From contig NZ_LIXI01000002.1 in the NCBI RefSeq assembly GCF_001905595.1, positions 62,001 to 126,000 on the forward strand: a DNA stretch of 64,000 nt, in the 5' to 3' direction. Below the pieces are notes generated by a model. That model did not search any database. It saw only the letters and a list, made by a program, of their open reading frames with translations, and was not told where the DNA came from. The position numbers and the translations under genes were made by a program. Positions 32,865 to 42,218 of the stretch are shown one piece after another (positions within the stretch are counted from its first letter, which is position 1; each line of letters begins with the position of its first letter). The stretch comes from Streptomyces sp. CB00316 (GTDB taxonomy: Bacteria; Actinomycetota; Actinomycetes; Streptomycetales; Streptomycetaceae).

Positions 32865-35810
32865 TCACCCCTCGTCGCGCAACTGGGCCGCCAGGGAGGC
32901 CAGCGGCTCGCACTCCTCCAGACGGCCGAGCGCCGTCAGCCGGGCGACCGCCGCGTCGAGCCGGACGAGCGCGGGCGCGGGGCGTTCCAGGTAGATCCCC
33001 TCCACCGCACCCGAGAGACGGACGCACTCCGCCCACTCGCCCGCGCTGCCCTCCTCCGGCTCCGGCTCACCCAGCAGGGCCAGCGCCTCCTCCAGGGCGG
33101 TGAGGGCGTCCTCGTACGCGCCGACATAGGCATGGACCCGCCCGTGCTCGTAGGCCAGGGCGGTCTCCAGGGAGCGCCCCTCGGGCTGGAACCCGGCGGC
33201 ACGGGCCGCGTCCGCGACCCGCCCGGCCTCGGCCAGATGGGCGAGGGCGCCGGCCAGGCCGTCGGGGCCCTGCCGCTGGGCCCGGAGGCGGGCGAGCTCC
33301 CGCAGGCAGTTGCTGACCAACTCGTAGCGCGGGGACAGGGTATGGGCGGCGAGCGCCCGTTCCGCGACCTCACCGGCCCGGTCGAACTCGCCCGCCTCAC
33401 CGAGGATCATCGCCGTCTCCGCCGCGATCATGGCGTGGCTCCCCGGATCGTCGTCCCAGCCGGCCGACTCGGCCGCGAGGGCGACGAACTCCGCCGTGGC
33501 GGCCTTGAGATCGTCGCCCGCGTGCAGCGCCCGGGCACGTACGAGACGCAGCTGGGCGACCAGTCGGTCATCCAACTCACCTCCTTTGACGTCCGGTTCG
33601 GCGAGCAGCGAGTCGAGCAGTGCGATGCAGTCCTCGACGCGGCCGAGGTCGAGGCTGAGCTGGGCGGCGTTGCTGTACGTGCAGAACGCGTCCATCCGCT
33701 TGCCGTCCCGCAGATCCGCCTCCGCCGACCGGGTCAGATGGGTCAGCGCCTCGTCGGGGCGGCCGAGGTGCATGCACGCCTGGGCCAGATCACCGTGCAG
33801 ACGCGAGGTGTCGACCGCGTCGGCCGGCCACGCGGCGGCCAGGCGCAGCCCTTCCGCCAGGTCCGCGTGCGCGGCGGCCGCGTCGCGGAGGCCGAGCTGC
33901 AGCCGGCCGCGCAGGCCGAGCGCGCGCGGCAGGTGCCAGGCCGGACCGTGCGACGCCAGCCGGTCGCGGAGGGCGTCGATCTCGGCGACCGCCGCCGGCA
34001 GGTCGCCGGAGAGCGCGTACGTGCCGGCCCGCAGCAGCATCGCGCCGGAGACCTGCGTGGTGAGGCCGTGCCGGGTGGCGAACTCCTGGAGCAGATCCGC
34101 CTCGGCGAAGACGACGGCGGCGTGCGCCTGATCCCCCGTCGTCTGCAGGCGCACGCCGAGCGCGGACGCCCGCAGCCTCAGCAGGCGCCCCTCGATGTAC
34201 GGGGCGAGGCCGGGTGCCTCCTCCTGCAGCCGGACCACAGCGGCATGGGCGTCGGCCAGGACGGCGGCCTTCACCTCGACCTCGTCCTCACCCTCCTCCC
34301 CGGGGGCCTCGGCGGCGGCGAGCAGGGCGCAGGCCCGGCCCAGCACCACCTCATCCGGCACTCCGGCGTCCTCGTACAGCCCGGCGGCCTCCTCGTGGAG
34401 ATCGACGGCGGAGGCGTGATCGCCGCGCTCGGCCGCCCGGTACGCCTCGTCGCGCAGCAGGTCCGCGCACAGCCGGCCGTACGGGCCGACGGCCGGGTCC
34501 TCGGGGTGGGTGTAGTCGCGGGCGGCGACGAGCGTACGCAGCCGCGCCCAGCAGGCCCGCGCGTCCGGATGCCCCTCCTCCTCCAACGCCCTCGCCCGGC
34601 AGATGAGTTCGGGCAGATCCTCGGGCACGGCAGCGGCCGTACGCGAGACGGACGCGGCAACCGGTGCATCGCCCGGGGCCAGGTCGTCCAGACCGCGGGT
34701 GCGCAGGGCCAGTTGCAGCGCGTCCAGGAGCGGGGCGCGGTCGAGGCGGTCCTTGCGGCGGCCGGAGTGGGCCGTCGTTCCGTTACGGGTGTCGAAGCGG
34801 GCGGCCAGGCCCTCGCCCCGGCCCCGTACCTCGGCGCACAGCCCCGCCACGGTCCAGGCACGGCCCGCGTACCCGGCCACGGGCAGTTCACCGTGGCCGA
34901 GGCCCTCGACGCGGCTCAGCAGCACCTCGACACCGGTCAGGAAGTCGAGCTGGTCCAGTGGCGAATCCACCTCGTCGAACAGGTTCCGGTTCTCCGCGAG
35001 CAGTTCGAGCCCACGCGCCTCGTTGCCGGTCAGGGCACAGAACTCCAGGTGCCGGCCGACCTCTCCGGCCATCGAAGGATTGCGCCGGCAGGCGCGGTAC
35101 CCGGCGAGGTGCAGCTCCCGGGCCCGATCGGCGTGGCCGGTGCGCAGCAGGGGCAGCAGCGCGTACGAGACCGAGCGGGCAGGCTCCTCCTGGCAGGACT
35201 CCTTCCCGGCCAGGACCGGCGCCCAGACCTCCAGCGCGCGCTCGTCGTCGCCCGCGGCGATGCGGTACAGGGCACGCTCGCAGATCTCGCAGGCCTCGCA
35301 GTCGCTGTGCGGGGTCCGGCGGCGGCCCGCCCAGAGCTCGTAGGCGAGGGTGGTGTCCTCACCCACGTGGACGGCGAGCTGGTAGGCCTGCCCGTAGTAG
35401 GGCTGGAGGCCCAGGCCCTCCTTCTCGTACCGGTCACGCATCTCGGTCAGCCACTGGCGCAGGCTGGACAGCGGTATCTCGGGCAGCGCGCGCAGGGCGT
35501 TGGCCACCCACTTGAACCGCCAGAACAGCTGGTGGCGCAGGCGCTCGTCGAAGGCCTCGGGCTGCTCGTCGAAGAGGGCGAGCAGGCGGGCGAAGACGAC
35601 GGGCGACTTCCGGGGGTCGGAACCGTAGGTGTATGCCTCCTGGAGTTCGAGGAGGGCGTGGATGAGCGGGACGGGCTCGGCGAACCGCTCGGCGGCGTCG
35701 ACGAGTTCCTCGGCGGTGACGGTCCGGGTGCGGCCGTAGGGGAGCCGGTGGTTCTCCCGGAGCGCGTGGAACAGCTCGTCGGTGCTCCGGGGGTGAGGTG
35801 CGGTAGGCAT
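32865..35810 (-). CDS. Large tetratricopeptide-repeat protein encoded with HSP90
   Basis: Protein of 981 aa made almost entirely of antiparallel helical pairs. Many match TPR spacing, for example MHLGRPDEALTHLTRSAEAD, YVGAYEDALTALEEALALLG, GEFDRAGEVAERALAAH. One cysteine-rich spot (SDCEACEICERAL, about residues 165-177) could bind a metal. No catalytic domain is apparent. Its ATG at 35810 is 2 nt after the HSP90 stop, so the two are translationally coupled. A co-chaperone or client-recruiting role is inferred from that coupling and from eukaryotic TPR partners of HSP90. The start codon fits the conserved MPTAPHPRSTDELFHALREN. Confidence 0.82.
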   Translation of the reverse strand: MPTAPHPRSTDELFHALRENHRLPYGRTRTVTAEELVDAAERFAEPVPLIHALLELQEAYTYGSDPRKSPVVFARLLALFDEQPEAFDERLRHQLFWRFKWVANALRALPEIPLSSLRQWLTEMRDRYEKEGLGLQPYYGQAYQLAVHVGEDTTLAYELWAGRRRTPHSDCEACEICERALYRIAAGDDERALEVWAPVLAGKESCQEEPARSVSYALLPLLRTGHADRARELHLAGYRACRRNPSMAGEVGRHLEFCALTGNEARGLELLAENRNLFDEVDSPLDQLDFLTGVEVLLSRVEGLGHGELPVAGYAGRAWTVAGLCAEVRGRGEGLAARFDTRNGTTAHSGRRKDRLDRAPLLDALQLALRTRGLDDLAPGDAPVAASVSRTAAAVPEDLPELICRARALEEEGHPDARACWARLRTLVAARDYTHPEDPAVGPYGRLCADLLRDEAYRAAERGDHASAVDLHEEAAGLYEDAGVPDEVVLGRACALLAAAEAPGEEGEDEVEVKAAVLADAHAAVVRLQEEAPGLAPYIEGRLLRLRASALGVRLQTTGDQAHAAVVFAEADLLQEFATRHGLTTQVSGAMLLRAGTYALSGDLPAAVAEIDALRDRLASHGPAWHLPRALGLRGRLQLGLRDAAAAHADLAEGLRLAAAWPADAVDTSRLHGDLAQACMHLGRPDEALTHLTRSAEADLRDGKRMDAFCTYSNAAQLSLDLGRVEDCIALLDSLLAEPDVKGGELDDRLVAQLRLVRARALHAGDDLKAATAEFVALAAESAGWDDDPGSHAMIAAETAMILGEAGEFDRAGEVAERALAAHTLSPRYELVSNCLRELARLRAQRQGPDGLAGALAHLAEAGRVADAARAAGFQPEGRSLETALAYEHGRVHAYVGAYEDALTALEEALALLGEPEPEEGSAGEWAECVRLSGAVEGIYLERPAPALVRLDAAVARLTALGRLEECEPLASLAAQLRDEG

Positions 35811-35812
35811 CG

Positions 35813-37660
35813 TCAGCTGTCCTTGCGGAGGGCGTGGGCGAGAAGATCGAGGAAGGAGCGGTTGATCAGGCTCGACTCGGCGGGCCGGAGCGGGCGCCGG
35901 GAGAGCAGCGCGGCCTGCCCGTAGAGGGCCTCGGCACTGGTACGGGCCAGCTCGGGCTCGTCGATGGCCACGGCGGTGCGCACCAGCGGGTTGAGCTGGT
36001 TGAGGATCAGCTGGGCCCGCGGGGCCTCCTGGCGCAGCGCGCCGAGGATGTCGCCCCACAGGCCGCCCTCCTGCTCGCGGGCGAGCTGGGAGCGGGTGCG
36101 CTCGTGCCGGGCCTCGCGGCTGTCGACGAGCAGGGCGGGCGCTGATGCGGGATGGAACGTACGCAGCGCGACATCGCAGTCGAAGACGGCCAGCGCGTCG
36201 CGGGCCAGGGCGAGGTAGGCCGACGCGGCCAGTTCGGTCTCACGGTCGACGGGGTCGAGGTGGGCGGTGAGGGTGGCCGGATCGAGGTCGGCGACGCTCG
36301 CCTCGGGCCTGATCTCGGGCAGCCGGTGGACCAGTTCGCGGTCGTAGGTGTAGCCGCCGTTGACCACGCCGAGCCCGGCGGCCGAGGCGATCGCCGAGAC
36401 CTGCCGGAACTCCTCCACGCTCGATGTCACGAGCACCGTGCGGTGGGTGCGCGCGAACTCGTCGAGGGTGGTGTGGCCGTCGGTGGTCTCGAACGGCAGC
36501 CAGGGCAACAGCAGCCGCAGGATCTCGTCGTCGTGCACGGCGAGCGACTTCACGGCAAGGTGATGGGCTTGCAGGAACCGGCCGAGCAGATCCGGATCGC
36601 TGGCAGCGGCCCGGGCGATCCACGCGCGCAGCCGCTCGGCGAGGGCGTCGCGGACGGCCGCGAGCGTGTCGTCCTCGTACAGCGACTCGCGGGACGCGGT
36701 CGGGCGCAGGCTCTCGGCGTCGATGACGCAGCGGACGAAGAAGGCCCACTCCGGCAGGATCTCGTCGGCCTGCTCGGAGAGCAGCATGCCCTTGACGTGC
36801 ACCCGATGGCCGTGACGCCGCCCGGCGGGCACCGCCTCGGGCAGCACGCAGGCGATGCCCTTCAGCCCGACGGCCGGCAGGTCGAGCTCGATGGTGTCCA
36901 GCGGGGCGAACCCGAAGACCTCCTCGCCGTACGCGGCCAGCGCACGGGACCGGGAGCCCGGGGTGGGGAACGTACGCGCCCAGGGCGCGGGTTCGGGATT
37001 GACAAAGACAGCCGAGGCCCCCGCCGTACCGTCGCTGAAGGTCACCGGATGGCGCAGCAGGGACCCGAAGTGCCGCCCCAGCGCGTACACCTGCGCGGGC
37101 CGGGTCCACTCCCCCGTATCGCTGCGCGGCGTGAGCGTGACGGTGGTCCCGGGCCGGGGCCGGGCGGAGGCGGGCAGGGTCCGGACGCTGTAGCTGCCAT
37201 CCCCGTGGCCGCGCCACTCCACGGCGGGTGCGTCGGGGGTCCGGGCGGAGCGGCTGAGCACGTGGATCTCGTCCGCCACGAGGAAGCACGACAGCAGCCC
37301 GATCCCGAACTGCCCGATGAAGTCACCGCGTTGCTCGGCGATCCCGTCGGCGCGCTTGCTGCTGCGCCCGATCGTGGCGAGGAAGGTGTGTACGTCCGCC
37401 TCGCTGAGCCCGACGCCGTCGTCCTCGACGCGGACCACGGACCCGTCGGCGAACAGCCGGATGCCGAAGGCGTCGGCGGGCGCGTCCGGTTCGAGGCCTC
37501 GCCGGGCGGTCAGGGCGTCGACCGCGTTCTGGAGGAGTTCGCGCAGATAGACGCGCGGGCTGGAGTAGAGGTGATGGGAGAGGAGATCGACGAGGCCGCG
37601 CAGATCCACCTGGAAGGCGCGGTCGGCGCCGTCCGGGGACACGGGAAGAGGGAGAGTCAT
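35813..37660 (-). CDS. HSP90 family chaperone (HtpG-like)
   Basis: Cytoplasmic ATP-dependent chaperone of 615 aa. The N-terminal GHKL ATPase carries YLRELLQNAVDAL (about residues 38-50), VEDDGVGLS (DxGxG) and the glycine lid FIGQFGIGLLS. The middle domain has the ATP-contacting RESLYED segment. The C-terminal dimerisation region is divergent and lacks a clear match to E. coli HtpG. This shorter actinobacterial HSP90 group usually comes with a downstream helical-repeat gene, as here. It is the second gene of a three-gene minus-strand set beginning at 38,713. Confidence 0.93.
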   Translation of the reverse strand: MTLPLPVSPDGADRAFQVDLRGLVDLLSHHLYSSPRVYLRELLQNAVDALTARRGLEPDAPADAFGIRLFADGSVVRVEDDGVGLSEADVHTFLATIGRSSKRADGIAEQRGDFIGQFGIGLLSCFLVADEIHVLSRSARTPDAPAVEWRGHGDGSYSVRTLPASARPRPGTTVTLTPRSDTGEWTRPAQVYALGRHFGSLLRHPVTFSDGTAGASAVFVNPEPAPWARTFPTPGSRSRALAAYGEEVFGFAPLDTIELDLPAVGLKGIACVLPEAVPAGRRHGHRVHVKGMLLSEQADEILPEWAFFVRCVIDAESLRPTASRESLYEDDTLAAVRDALAERLRAWIARAAASDPDLLGRFLQAHHLAVKSLAVHDDEILRLLLPWLPFETTDGHTTLDEFARTHRTVLVTSSVEEFRQVSAIASAAGLGVVNGGYTYDRELVHRLPEIRPEASVADLDPATLTAHLDPVDRETELAASAYLALARDALAVFDCDVALRTFHPASAPALLVDSREARHERTRSQLAREQEGGLWGDILGALRQEAPRAQLILNQLNPLVRTAVAIDEPELARTSAEALYGQAALLSRRPLRPAESSLINRSFLDLLAHALRKDS

Positions 37661-37720
37661 CGGACCGTCCAGGGAAGAGAGCCGCCGAGCGGCATACGGA
37701 GAGGAGCCGGAACTCGCCGC

Positions 37721-38713
37721 TCAGGCGCGGTTGTGGCGGTGCCGATGGGCGAACTGCCCTTCGGGATCGTCGAAGTAGGTCCAGGGCCAGCCGGTGTAGG
37801 CGCCGTCGAGCTCGCGGAAGACACGCCGGACCGTGTGGCGCTCGTCGGCGATCGACAGGGCCATGGCGAACATGCTGAAGTCGTGCTGCCACCCAGGACG
37901 CCGCACGTAGGCGGGGTGGAGGATGCTGTGGTCGGCCGCGTCGCGCAGCTCCGCCCGGATCTCGTCGGATCCGAGGCGGTCCTCGTCGTCCGACTCGACC
38001 CACTCCTCGATGGAGGCCATGGCGATCACACAGCCGAGCGGATGCCCCTGCGGAGCCCGCCCCAGCGCATCCCGGGCGAACGCCAGCGCCTCACCCGGCT
38101 CGCCGCCCCACCGGGGCTGCAACTGTGACACCCAGTCGATGTGGACCTCCAGGTCCAGCGGATCACGGCGCAGCGCGGCGTCGAACCGGGCCCGGTTGAC
38201 GTCCTCCCCCAAGGACAGCCCCCGCCCGGAGGTGAGGAGCCGCCGCCACGGGGTCACCCACCCGGGCTCCAGCTCGGCGGCTGCCAGAAGCTGCTCCTCG
38301 GCAAGGGCGAGCCGCTCCTTGAAGACCCGCCACTGCTGCTGGGTGACATCGGCGGCCCGCGCGGAGGTGCGCGCCTCCCACCCCCAGCTGACATGCCGCG
38401 CCCCGGATATCACCAGGGCGGCCGCCCGCTGCTCGGCGTCCTCCTCGACGGCCTGCCCGATCCACTCCTCCACCCCGTCCACCTCGGCCAGCTCAGCGAG
38501 CACGCGATGGTCCCGCCCGATGTCGAAGGACCCGAGCGCGGCCTTGACGCCCTCCCAGTCCCCGGCGTCGGCCGCCTCGACCAACGTGAGCACCCGCCGG
38601 TCCCCCAGCGCCCGGAGCGTGTGGGTCCCGTTCCTCCGCTGACGCGATGCGGGCAGAGCGTACGGATCCTCCGCCGGTCTCTCCCCGCCCCTGCCGAACA
38701 ATTTGCCGAGCAT
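37721..38713 (-). CDS. Hypothetical protein upstream of HSP90
   Basis: Soluble protein of 330 aa without a recognised catalytic motif. It is predominantly helical, with TPR-like pairs (LALAEEQLLAAAELEPGWVT and FDAALRRDPLDLEVHIDWVS) and a conserved aromatic-rich end (HPAYVRRPGWQHDFSMFAMA, GWPWTYF). Its position 60 nt upstream of the HSP90 gene on the same strand suggests co-transcription and a shared role with the chaperone and TPR protein. ATG 38713 opens with MLGKLFGRGGE; no signal peptide. Confidence 0.75.
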   Translation of the reverse strand: MLGKLFGRGGERPAEDPYALPASRQRRNGTHTLRALGDRRVLTLVEAADAGDWEGVKAALGSFDIGRDHRVLAELAEVDGVEEWIGQAVEEDAEQRAAALVISGARHVSWGWEARTSARAADVTQQQWRVFKERLALAEEQLLAAAELEPGWVTPWRRLLTSGRGLSLGEDVNRARFDAALRRDPLDLEVHIDWVSQLQPRWGGEPGEALAFARDALGRAPQGHPLGCVIAMASIEEWVESDDEDRLGSDEIRAELRDAADHSILHPAYVRRPGWQHDFSMFAMALSIADERHTVRRVFRELDGAYTGWPWTYFDDPEGQFAHRHRHNRA

Positions 38714-38815
38714 GCCGCGCCCTCCCCAGGTCCCGCGTGATCTTCGGGTGCAGCATAAGGGGGTCCTGGGACACTGTTCTCCCAGGGTAATCACCAATGC
38801 TTCAGGCGTACGGAT

Positions 38816-39241
38816 TTACCTTCCCACCCCGCACGAGCCGCTCCTTCGCCCCGCCCTCACGGCCCCGGCGGAGCATCGGCCGAAGGCTGGATCAACCGGA
38901 GCATCTCCTCCACGACCGACGCCTGCCGCGCCCTGCGCGGTGTCGGCGTCGCGCAGCAGCCGCACCACCACACGCGCGGGCAGCGCGGGGTGCCGGGAAG
39001 CCGCGCTACGTACGTACTCGTGCGGATCGTCCAGCGGCCGCACCGCCGACGTGGGGCGTCAGCCGGGAATCCGTCGCGGCCCGGTACCGTACGTCCGCGT
39101 CGCTGTCCCGGCCGAACTCATCCCCGCAACGGAGCATGCGCCGAGCGCAAAGACCGACTCGACACGGAGGTAAGCCGACTCGTCTCCCCATCGGAGCAGG
39201 CGGCCGCAGGCAGGAGAAGTGCGGGCTGCCGTGCCGCTCAC
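38816..39241 (-). pseudogene. Degraded HEAT/leucine-rich-variant repeat protein
   Basis: Pieces in at least two minus-strand frames read as repeat units: RPLDDPHEYVRSAASRHPAL then PARVVVRLLRDADTAQGAA; GRDSDADVRYRAATDSRLTP; SAYLRVESVFALGA. These match the (D)ADVRxxAAxxPxLP pattern of HEAT-like variant repeats common in Streptomyces. Frameshifts separate the units and no start is identifiable. The remaining about 100 bp up to 39,340 holds the promoter of the next gene. Confidence 0.55.
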
Positions 39242-39327
39242 AGGCGGTTCAGCGCTTCCAGCAACAGGGCCTCAGTGCTGTCCTGCCCGGAGCGGCAGCG
39301 CGGGAAAGACTGCCCATGTTCGACGAA

Positions 39328-39333
39328 TATAAT
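39328..39333 (+). promoter_or_regulatory. Consensus -10 box of a probable leaderless transcript
   Basis: TATAAT lies 7 nt before the ATG at 39,341 and no ribosome-binding sequence intervenes (AATCGGCCTC). Transcription would start at or next to the A of the ATG. No good -35 is visible. Confidence 0.6.
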
Positions 39334-39340
39334 CGGCCTC

Positions 39341-39700
39341 ATGTCGAAGCATGACGCGCTGCTTGTTGACGTTGCCGCCCTGGTGGAGTCCGGGCGCAGC
39401 AATCAGATGCCCCTGACCGTGGTCGCCGGTGGTGCTGTCATCACGGGCCGGCTGGCACCCGAAGCCGTCTGGAGGCAGCGAGTGTCGGAGGTCCTTGCTG
39501 ACTCGGCCCGCCTGAGCGACTTTTCCGCCACGTTCACCACCGATGAACCCGAAGAAGGGCCGCCCACGCATCTGCACTTCCACGTGGCGCGGATTCTGCA
39601 GGGCACGGTGGGGATCCCGGAGACAGGCGGGATGTACCGGGTCGCGATCGAGGACGTCAGCGCCTGGACGATGGGCGACTTCAGCTACTCCGACCACTGA
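39341..39700 (+). CDS. Hypothetical protein, GvpU-like (tentative)
   Basis: Soluble protein of 119 aa. It contains LTVVAGGAVITGRLAPEAVW early, and PTHLHFHVARILQGTVGIPE with YRVAIEDVSAWTMGDFSY late. The pattern of a beta-rich segment with a conserved tolerance of hydrophobic/aromatic ends recalls gas-vesicle accessory protein GvpU and related stress proteins, but no gas-vesicle genes are nearby, so the label is only tentative. Probably translated from a leaderless mRNA (see the TATAAT box). A bidirectional terminator follows. Confidence 0.65.
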   Translation: MSKHDALLVDVAALVESGRSNQMPLTVVAGGAVITGRLAPEAVWRQRVSEVLADSARLSDFSATFTTDEPEEGPPTHLHFHVARILQGTVGIPETGGMYRVAIEDVSAWTMGDFSYSDH

Positions 39701-39731
39701 CCCGCTGCCTCGCTGGGGCGCCTCGATACGC

Positions 39732-39771
39732 GGTGAGGGTCCGGCCGGAGTGCTCCGGCCGGACCCTCACC
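39732..39771. terminator. Bidirectional hairpin terminator
   Basis: A perfect 19-bp inverted repeat with a 2-nt centre (arm begins GGTGAGGGTCCGG) lies between convergent genes ending at 39,700 and 39,805. Confidence 0.85.
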
Positions 39772-39804
39772 CATGCTTGCCGACAGCTCGCGTCTGCCCG
39801 TCTG

Positions 39805-40116
39805 TCAGGCGGCCACAGGGGCGCCGAGCAGCGCGGATGCCTGCTGCACCGGGTTGAGAACGCGGGTGGGCGCGGGGACCGGGGCCAGGTCGCGGCAGGT
39901 GAAGCCGAGCTGGGTCATGGCCCGCAGGACTTCGCCGGCGCTGAAGTCGCGGCGGTCCTGACGTGTGATGACCTGTCCGACCTGCTTGACGGGGTAGGTG
40001 CGTCGGCCGATGATCACCGATTCGCCGGAGGCGTGCTCGGGCTTGATGCCCTTCATCGATTCCAGGACGCCGCTCCTGGTCAGGTCGAACGGGAATCGGG
40101 CGATGACACAGCGCAT
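39805..40116 (-). CDS. Small conserved protein of the cold-shock cluster
   Basis: Protein of 103 aa (MRCVIARFPFDLTRSGVLES, then GESVIIGRRTYPVKQVGQVI and FSAGEVLRAMTQLGFTC). I recall similar about 100-aa proteins beside cspA-type genes in several Streptomyces, but no molecular function is known to me. It is the last gene of a minus-strand run with a CBS protein, DEAD-box helicase and cold-shock protein. ATG 40116 has GTGAGG upstream. Likely cold-induced by association. Confidence 0.75.
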   Translation of the reverse strand: MRCVIARFPFDLTRSGVLESMKGIKPEHASGESVIIGRRTYPVKQVGQVITRQDRRDFSAGEVLRAMTQLGFTCRDLAPVPAPTRVLNPVQQASALLGAPVAA

Positions 40117-40172
40117 GATGCCTCACAGGGAGAGAAGCGAAAAGGGAGTGGTCCTGCCGGGGTGGGGACGGC

Positions 40173-40577
40173 TCAGCGGGCGAGGGCGAGTACGCCCAGG
40201 GCACTGCCGTGCTCGTCGACCACGGGCAGGGCGTCGACGTGGCTGTAGCGCATCGTGCGCCCGGCTTCGGCCATGGTGGTCACGGGCGAGGCGAACGGTC
40301 CTCGGTCGCCGAGGATGTCCCGCAGCTGGACCCTGTCCGAGTACGCCGAGCTCTCACGGACTGCTGCGAGGCGGGCGCGAGTGACCAGTCCGATGCAGAG
40401 ACCGATGTCGTCGCAGACCAGCAGATGCCCGGTATGAGCACTGGCCATGACGGACAGGGCCACCTCGACGGTCATGTCGTCGCATACCTGCGGCCCGGCG
40501 GTGTCCATGACGTCGGCCACCGTCCTGCCCACGGCTGTGGCCTCGGTCGAGCGGGGCTGCATCTGGACCAGCGTCAA
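40173..40577 (-). CDS. CBS-domain protein
   Basis: Protein of about 134 aa consisting of a tandem CBS pair: first repeat around VADVMDTAGPQVCDDMTVEV and VMASAHTGHLLVCDD, second around ASPVTTMAEAGRTMRYSHVD and ALPVVDEHGSALGVL. Such pairs bind adenosine nucleotides and serve as energy sensors. The TTG at 40577 is favoured because GGAGG sits 6 nt upstream; an ORF extension to 40616 has no ribosome site. It follows the DEAD-box helicase gene by 46 nt and may sense ATP/AMP during cold shock (inference). Confidence 0.82.
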   Translation of the reverse strand: MTLVQMQPRSTEATAVGRTVADVMDTAGPQVCDDMTVEVALSVMASAHTGHLLVCDDIGLCIGLVTRARLAAVRESSAYSDRVQLRDILGDRGPFASPVTTMAEAGRTMRYSHVDALPVVDEHGSALGVLALAR

Positions 40578-40623
40578 AAGGTGCCTCCTGCACAGGTGAG
40601 TCAGCTTCCGGATCACGAAGTTC

Positions 40624-42135
40624 TCAGGCCGCCGCGTCGAAGGCGGACTGATGTGCGCTCACGCGCCGGGCCGCGGAGGCGGGGCTGCGTCGGCCTCTCG
40701 AGGACGCGCTGCGCTGACGCCGCGCGGCCACCGGCGCGGTGATCGTCACGGGAATGCCTGAGGGGGCCTGGGCGCCGGTGATTCGGCCGAGTGCATCTTC
40801 CCCGGAGCGGATCTGGGTGGTCTGGGGCACGATGCCGGCGGCGGTCATGAGGCGGGTCATGTCGCGGCGCTGGTTGGGGGTGACCAGGGTGACGACGCTG
40901 CCGGACTCCCCCGCCCGCGCGGTCCGGCCGCCGCGGTGGAGGTAGTCCTTGTGGTCGGTCGGCGGGTCGACGTTGACGACGAGGTCGAGGTTGTCGACGT
41001 GGATACCGCGGGCGGCGACGTTCGTGGCCACGAGCACGGTGACGTGCCCGGTCTTGAACTGGGTCAGGGTCCGGGTGCGCTGGGACTGCGCCTTCCCGCC
41101 GTGCAGAGCCGCCGCCCGCACACCGCTGGCCAGCAGGTGGTCGGTGAGCTTGTCCACGGCCCGCTTGGTGTCCAGGAACATGATGACCCTGCCTTCGCGC
41201 GCAGCGATCTCGGTCGTCGCCCGGTGCTTGTCGGTGCCGTGGACGTGCAGGACGTGGTGCTCCATCGTGGTGACCGCACCGGCGGAGGGGTCGACGGAGT
41301 GGACGACCGGGTCGCTGAGGTAGCGGCGGACCAGGCGGTCGACGTTGCGGTCCAGGGTGGCGGAGAACAGCATCCGCTGCCCTTCGGGGCGGACCTGGTC
41401 CAGAAGTTCGGTGACCTGGGGCATGAAGCCCATGTCGGCCATCTGGTCAGCCTCGTCCAGCACGGTGATCGCGACCTGGTCAAGCCTGCAGTCACCGCGG
41501 TCGATGAGGTCCTTGAGCCGACCCGGCGTCGCCACGACGACCTCGGCGCCACCGCGCAGCGCGTTGGCCTGCCTGCCGATCGACATTCCGCCGACCACGG
41601 TGGCCAGCCGCAGCTTGACCGAGCGGGCATAGGGCGTGAGAGCGTCGGTCACCTGCTGGGCCAGCTCACGCGTCGGCACGAGGACCAGGGCGAGCGGCTG
41701 TCGGGGCTCGGCGCGCCGTCCGGCGGTGCGGGCCAGCAGGGCCAGGCCAAAGGCAAGTGTCTTGCCGGAGCCGGTGCGCCCCCGGCCGAGTGCGTCGCGG
41801 CCCGCGAGAGTGTTGGGCAGGGTCGCACCCTGGATCGGGAACGGAACGCTCACGCCCTGGGCGGTCAGCGCCGCCAGCAGCTCCCCCGGCATGTCGAGGT
41901 CGGCGAACACCTCGACCGCGGGAAGCGCGGGAGTGACCGTGACCGGCAGAGCGAACTCGCCCTGGACCGCTACGGGTCGCCGCCCATGGCCACCCGAGCG
42001 GCCCGAACCGCCGGAACGGGCCGGGGCAGCCGAGCGGGGCGGGGTGGTCGAGTTGAAGCGGCTGCCGCCACGGCCGGATTCGACGGTACGGCTGCGTGCG
42101 CGGGAAGAGCGGTTGTTCGTACGTGTGGGGTTCAT
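40624..42135 (-). CDS. DEAD-box RNA helicase
   Basis: ATP-dependent RNA helicase of 503 aa. Motifs in order: Q-motif (PFPIQ), Walker A GRGRTGSGKT (about residues 117-126), PTRELA, GG, TPGR, DEAD (as VLDEADQM), SAT, then in the second domain the ARGIHVDN and HRGGRTARAG motifs. A basic Gly/Ser/Arg-rich N-terminal tail (about 1-55) and a basic C-terminal tail likely bind RNA. Cold-shock helicases of this type unwind structured mRNA and help ribosome assembly at low temperature. It lies directly downstream of a Csp gene and shares an upstream motif with it. Confidence 0.95.
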   Translation of the reverse strand: MNPTRTNNRSSRARSRTVESGRGGSRFNSTTPPRSAAPARSGGSGRSGGHGRRPVAVQGEFALPVTVTPALPAVEVFADLDMPGELLAALTAQGVSVPFPIQGATLPNTLAGRDALGRGRTGSGKTLAFGLALLARTAGRRAEPRQPLALVLVPTRELAQQVTDALTPYARSVKLRLATVVGGMSIGRQANALRGGAEVVVATPGRLKDLIDRGDCRLDQVAITVLDEADQMADMGFMPQVTELLDQVRPEGQRMLFSATLDRNVDRLVRRYLSDPVVHSVDPSAGAVTTMEHHVLHVHGTDKHRATTEIAAREGRVIMFLDTKRAVDKLTDHLLASGVRAAALHGGKAQSQRTRTLTQFKTGHVTVLVATNVAARGIHVDNLDLVVNVDPPTDHKDYLHRGGRTARAGESGSVVTLVTPNQRRDMTRLMTAAGIVPQTTQIRSGEDALGRITGAQAPSGIPVTITAPVAARRQRSASSRGRRSPASAARRVSAHQSAFDAAA

Positions 42136-42218
42136 TCAGAACCTTCCTTGATACGGCACGCATCAAGGAATTCCCGCAGCGGAAGAACAGCGCAAGGAAT
42201 CACAAGAACGGGCCGAGC

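Noticed and set aside
32568..35924. Very long plus-strand open frame opposite the TPR gene
   Set aside because: A shadow of high-GC coding on the other strand; no ribosome site, repetitive Gly/Arg/Gln composition, and the minus-strand product has the expected TPR pattern.
36152..38128. Long plus-strand frame opposite the HSP90 gene
   Set aside because: Shadow frame; the HSP90 motifs on the minus strand decide the matter.
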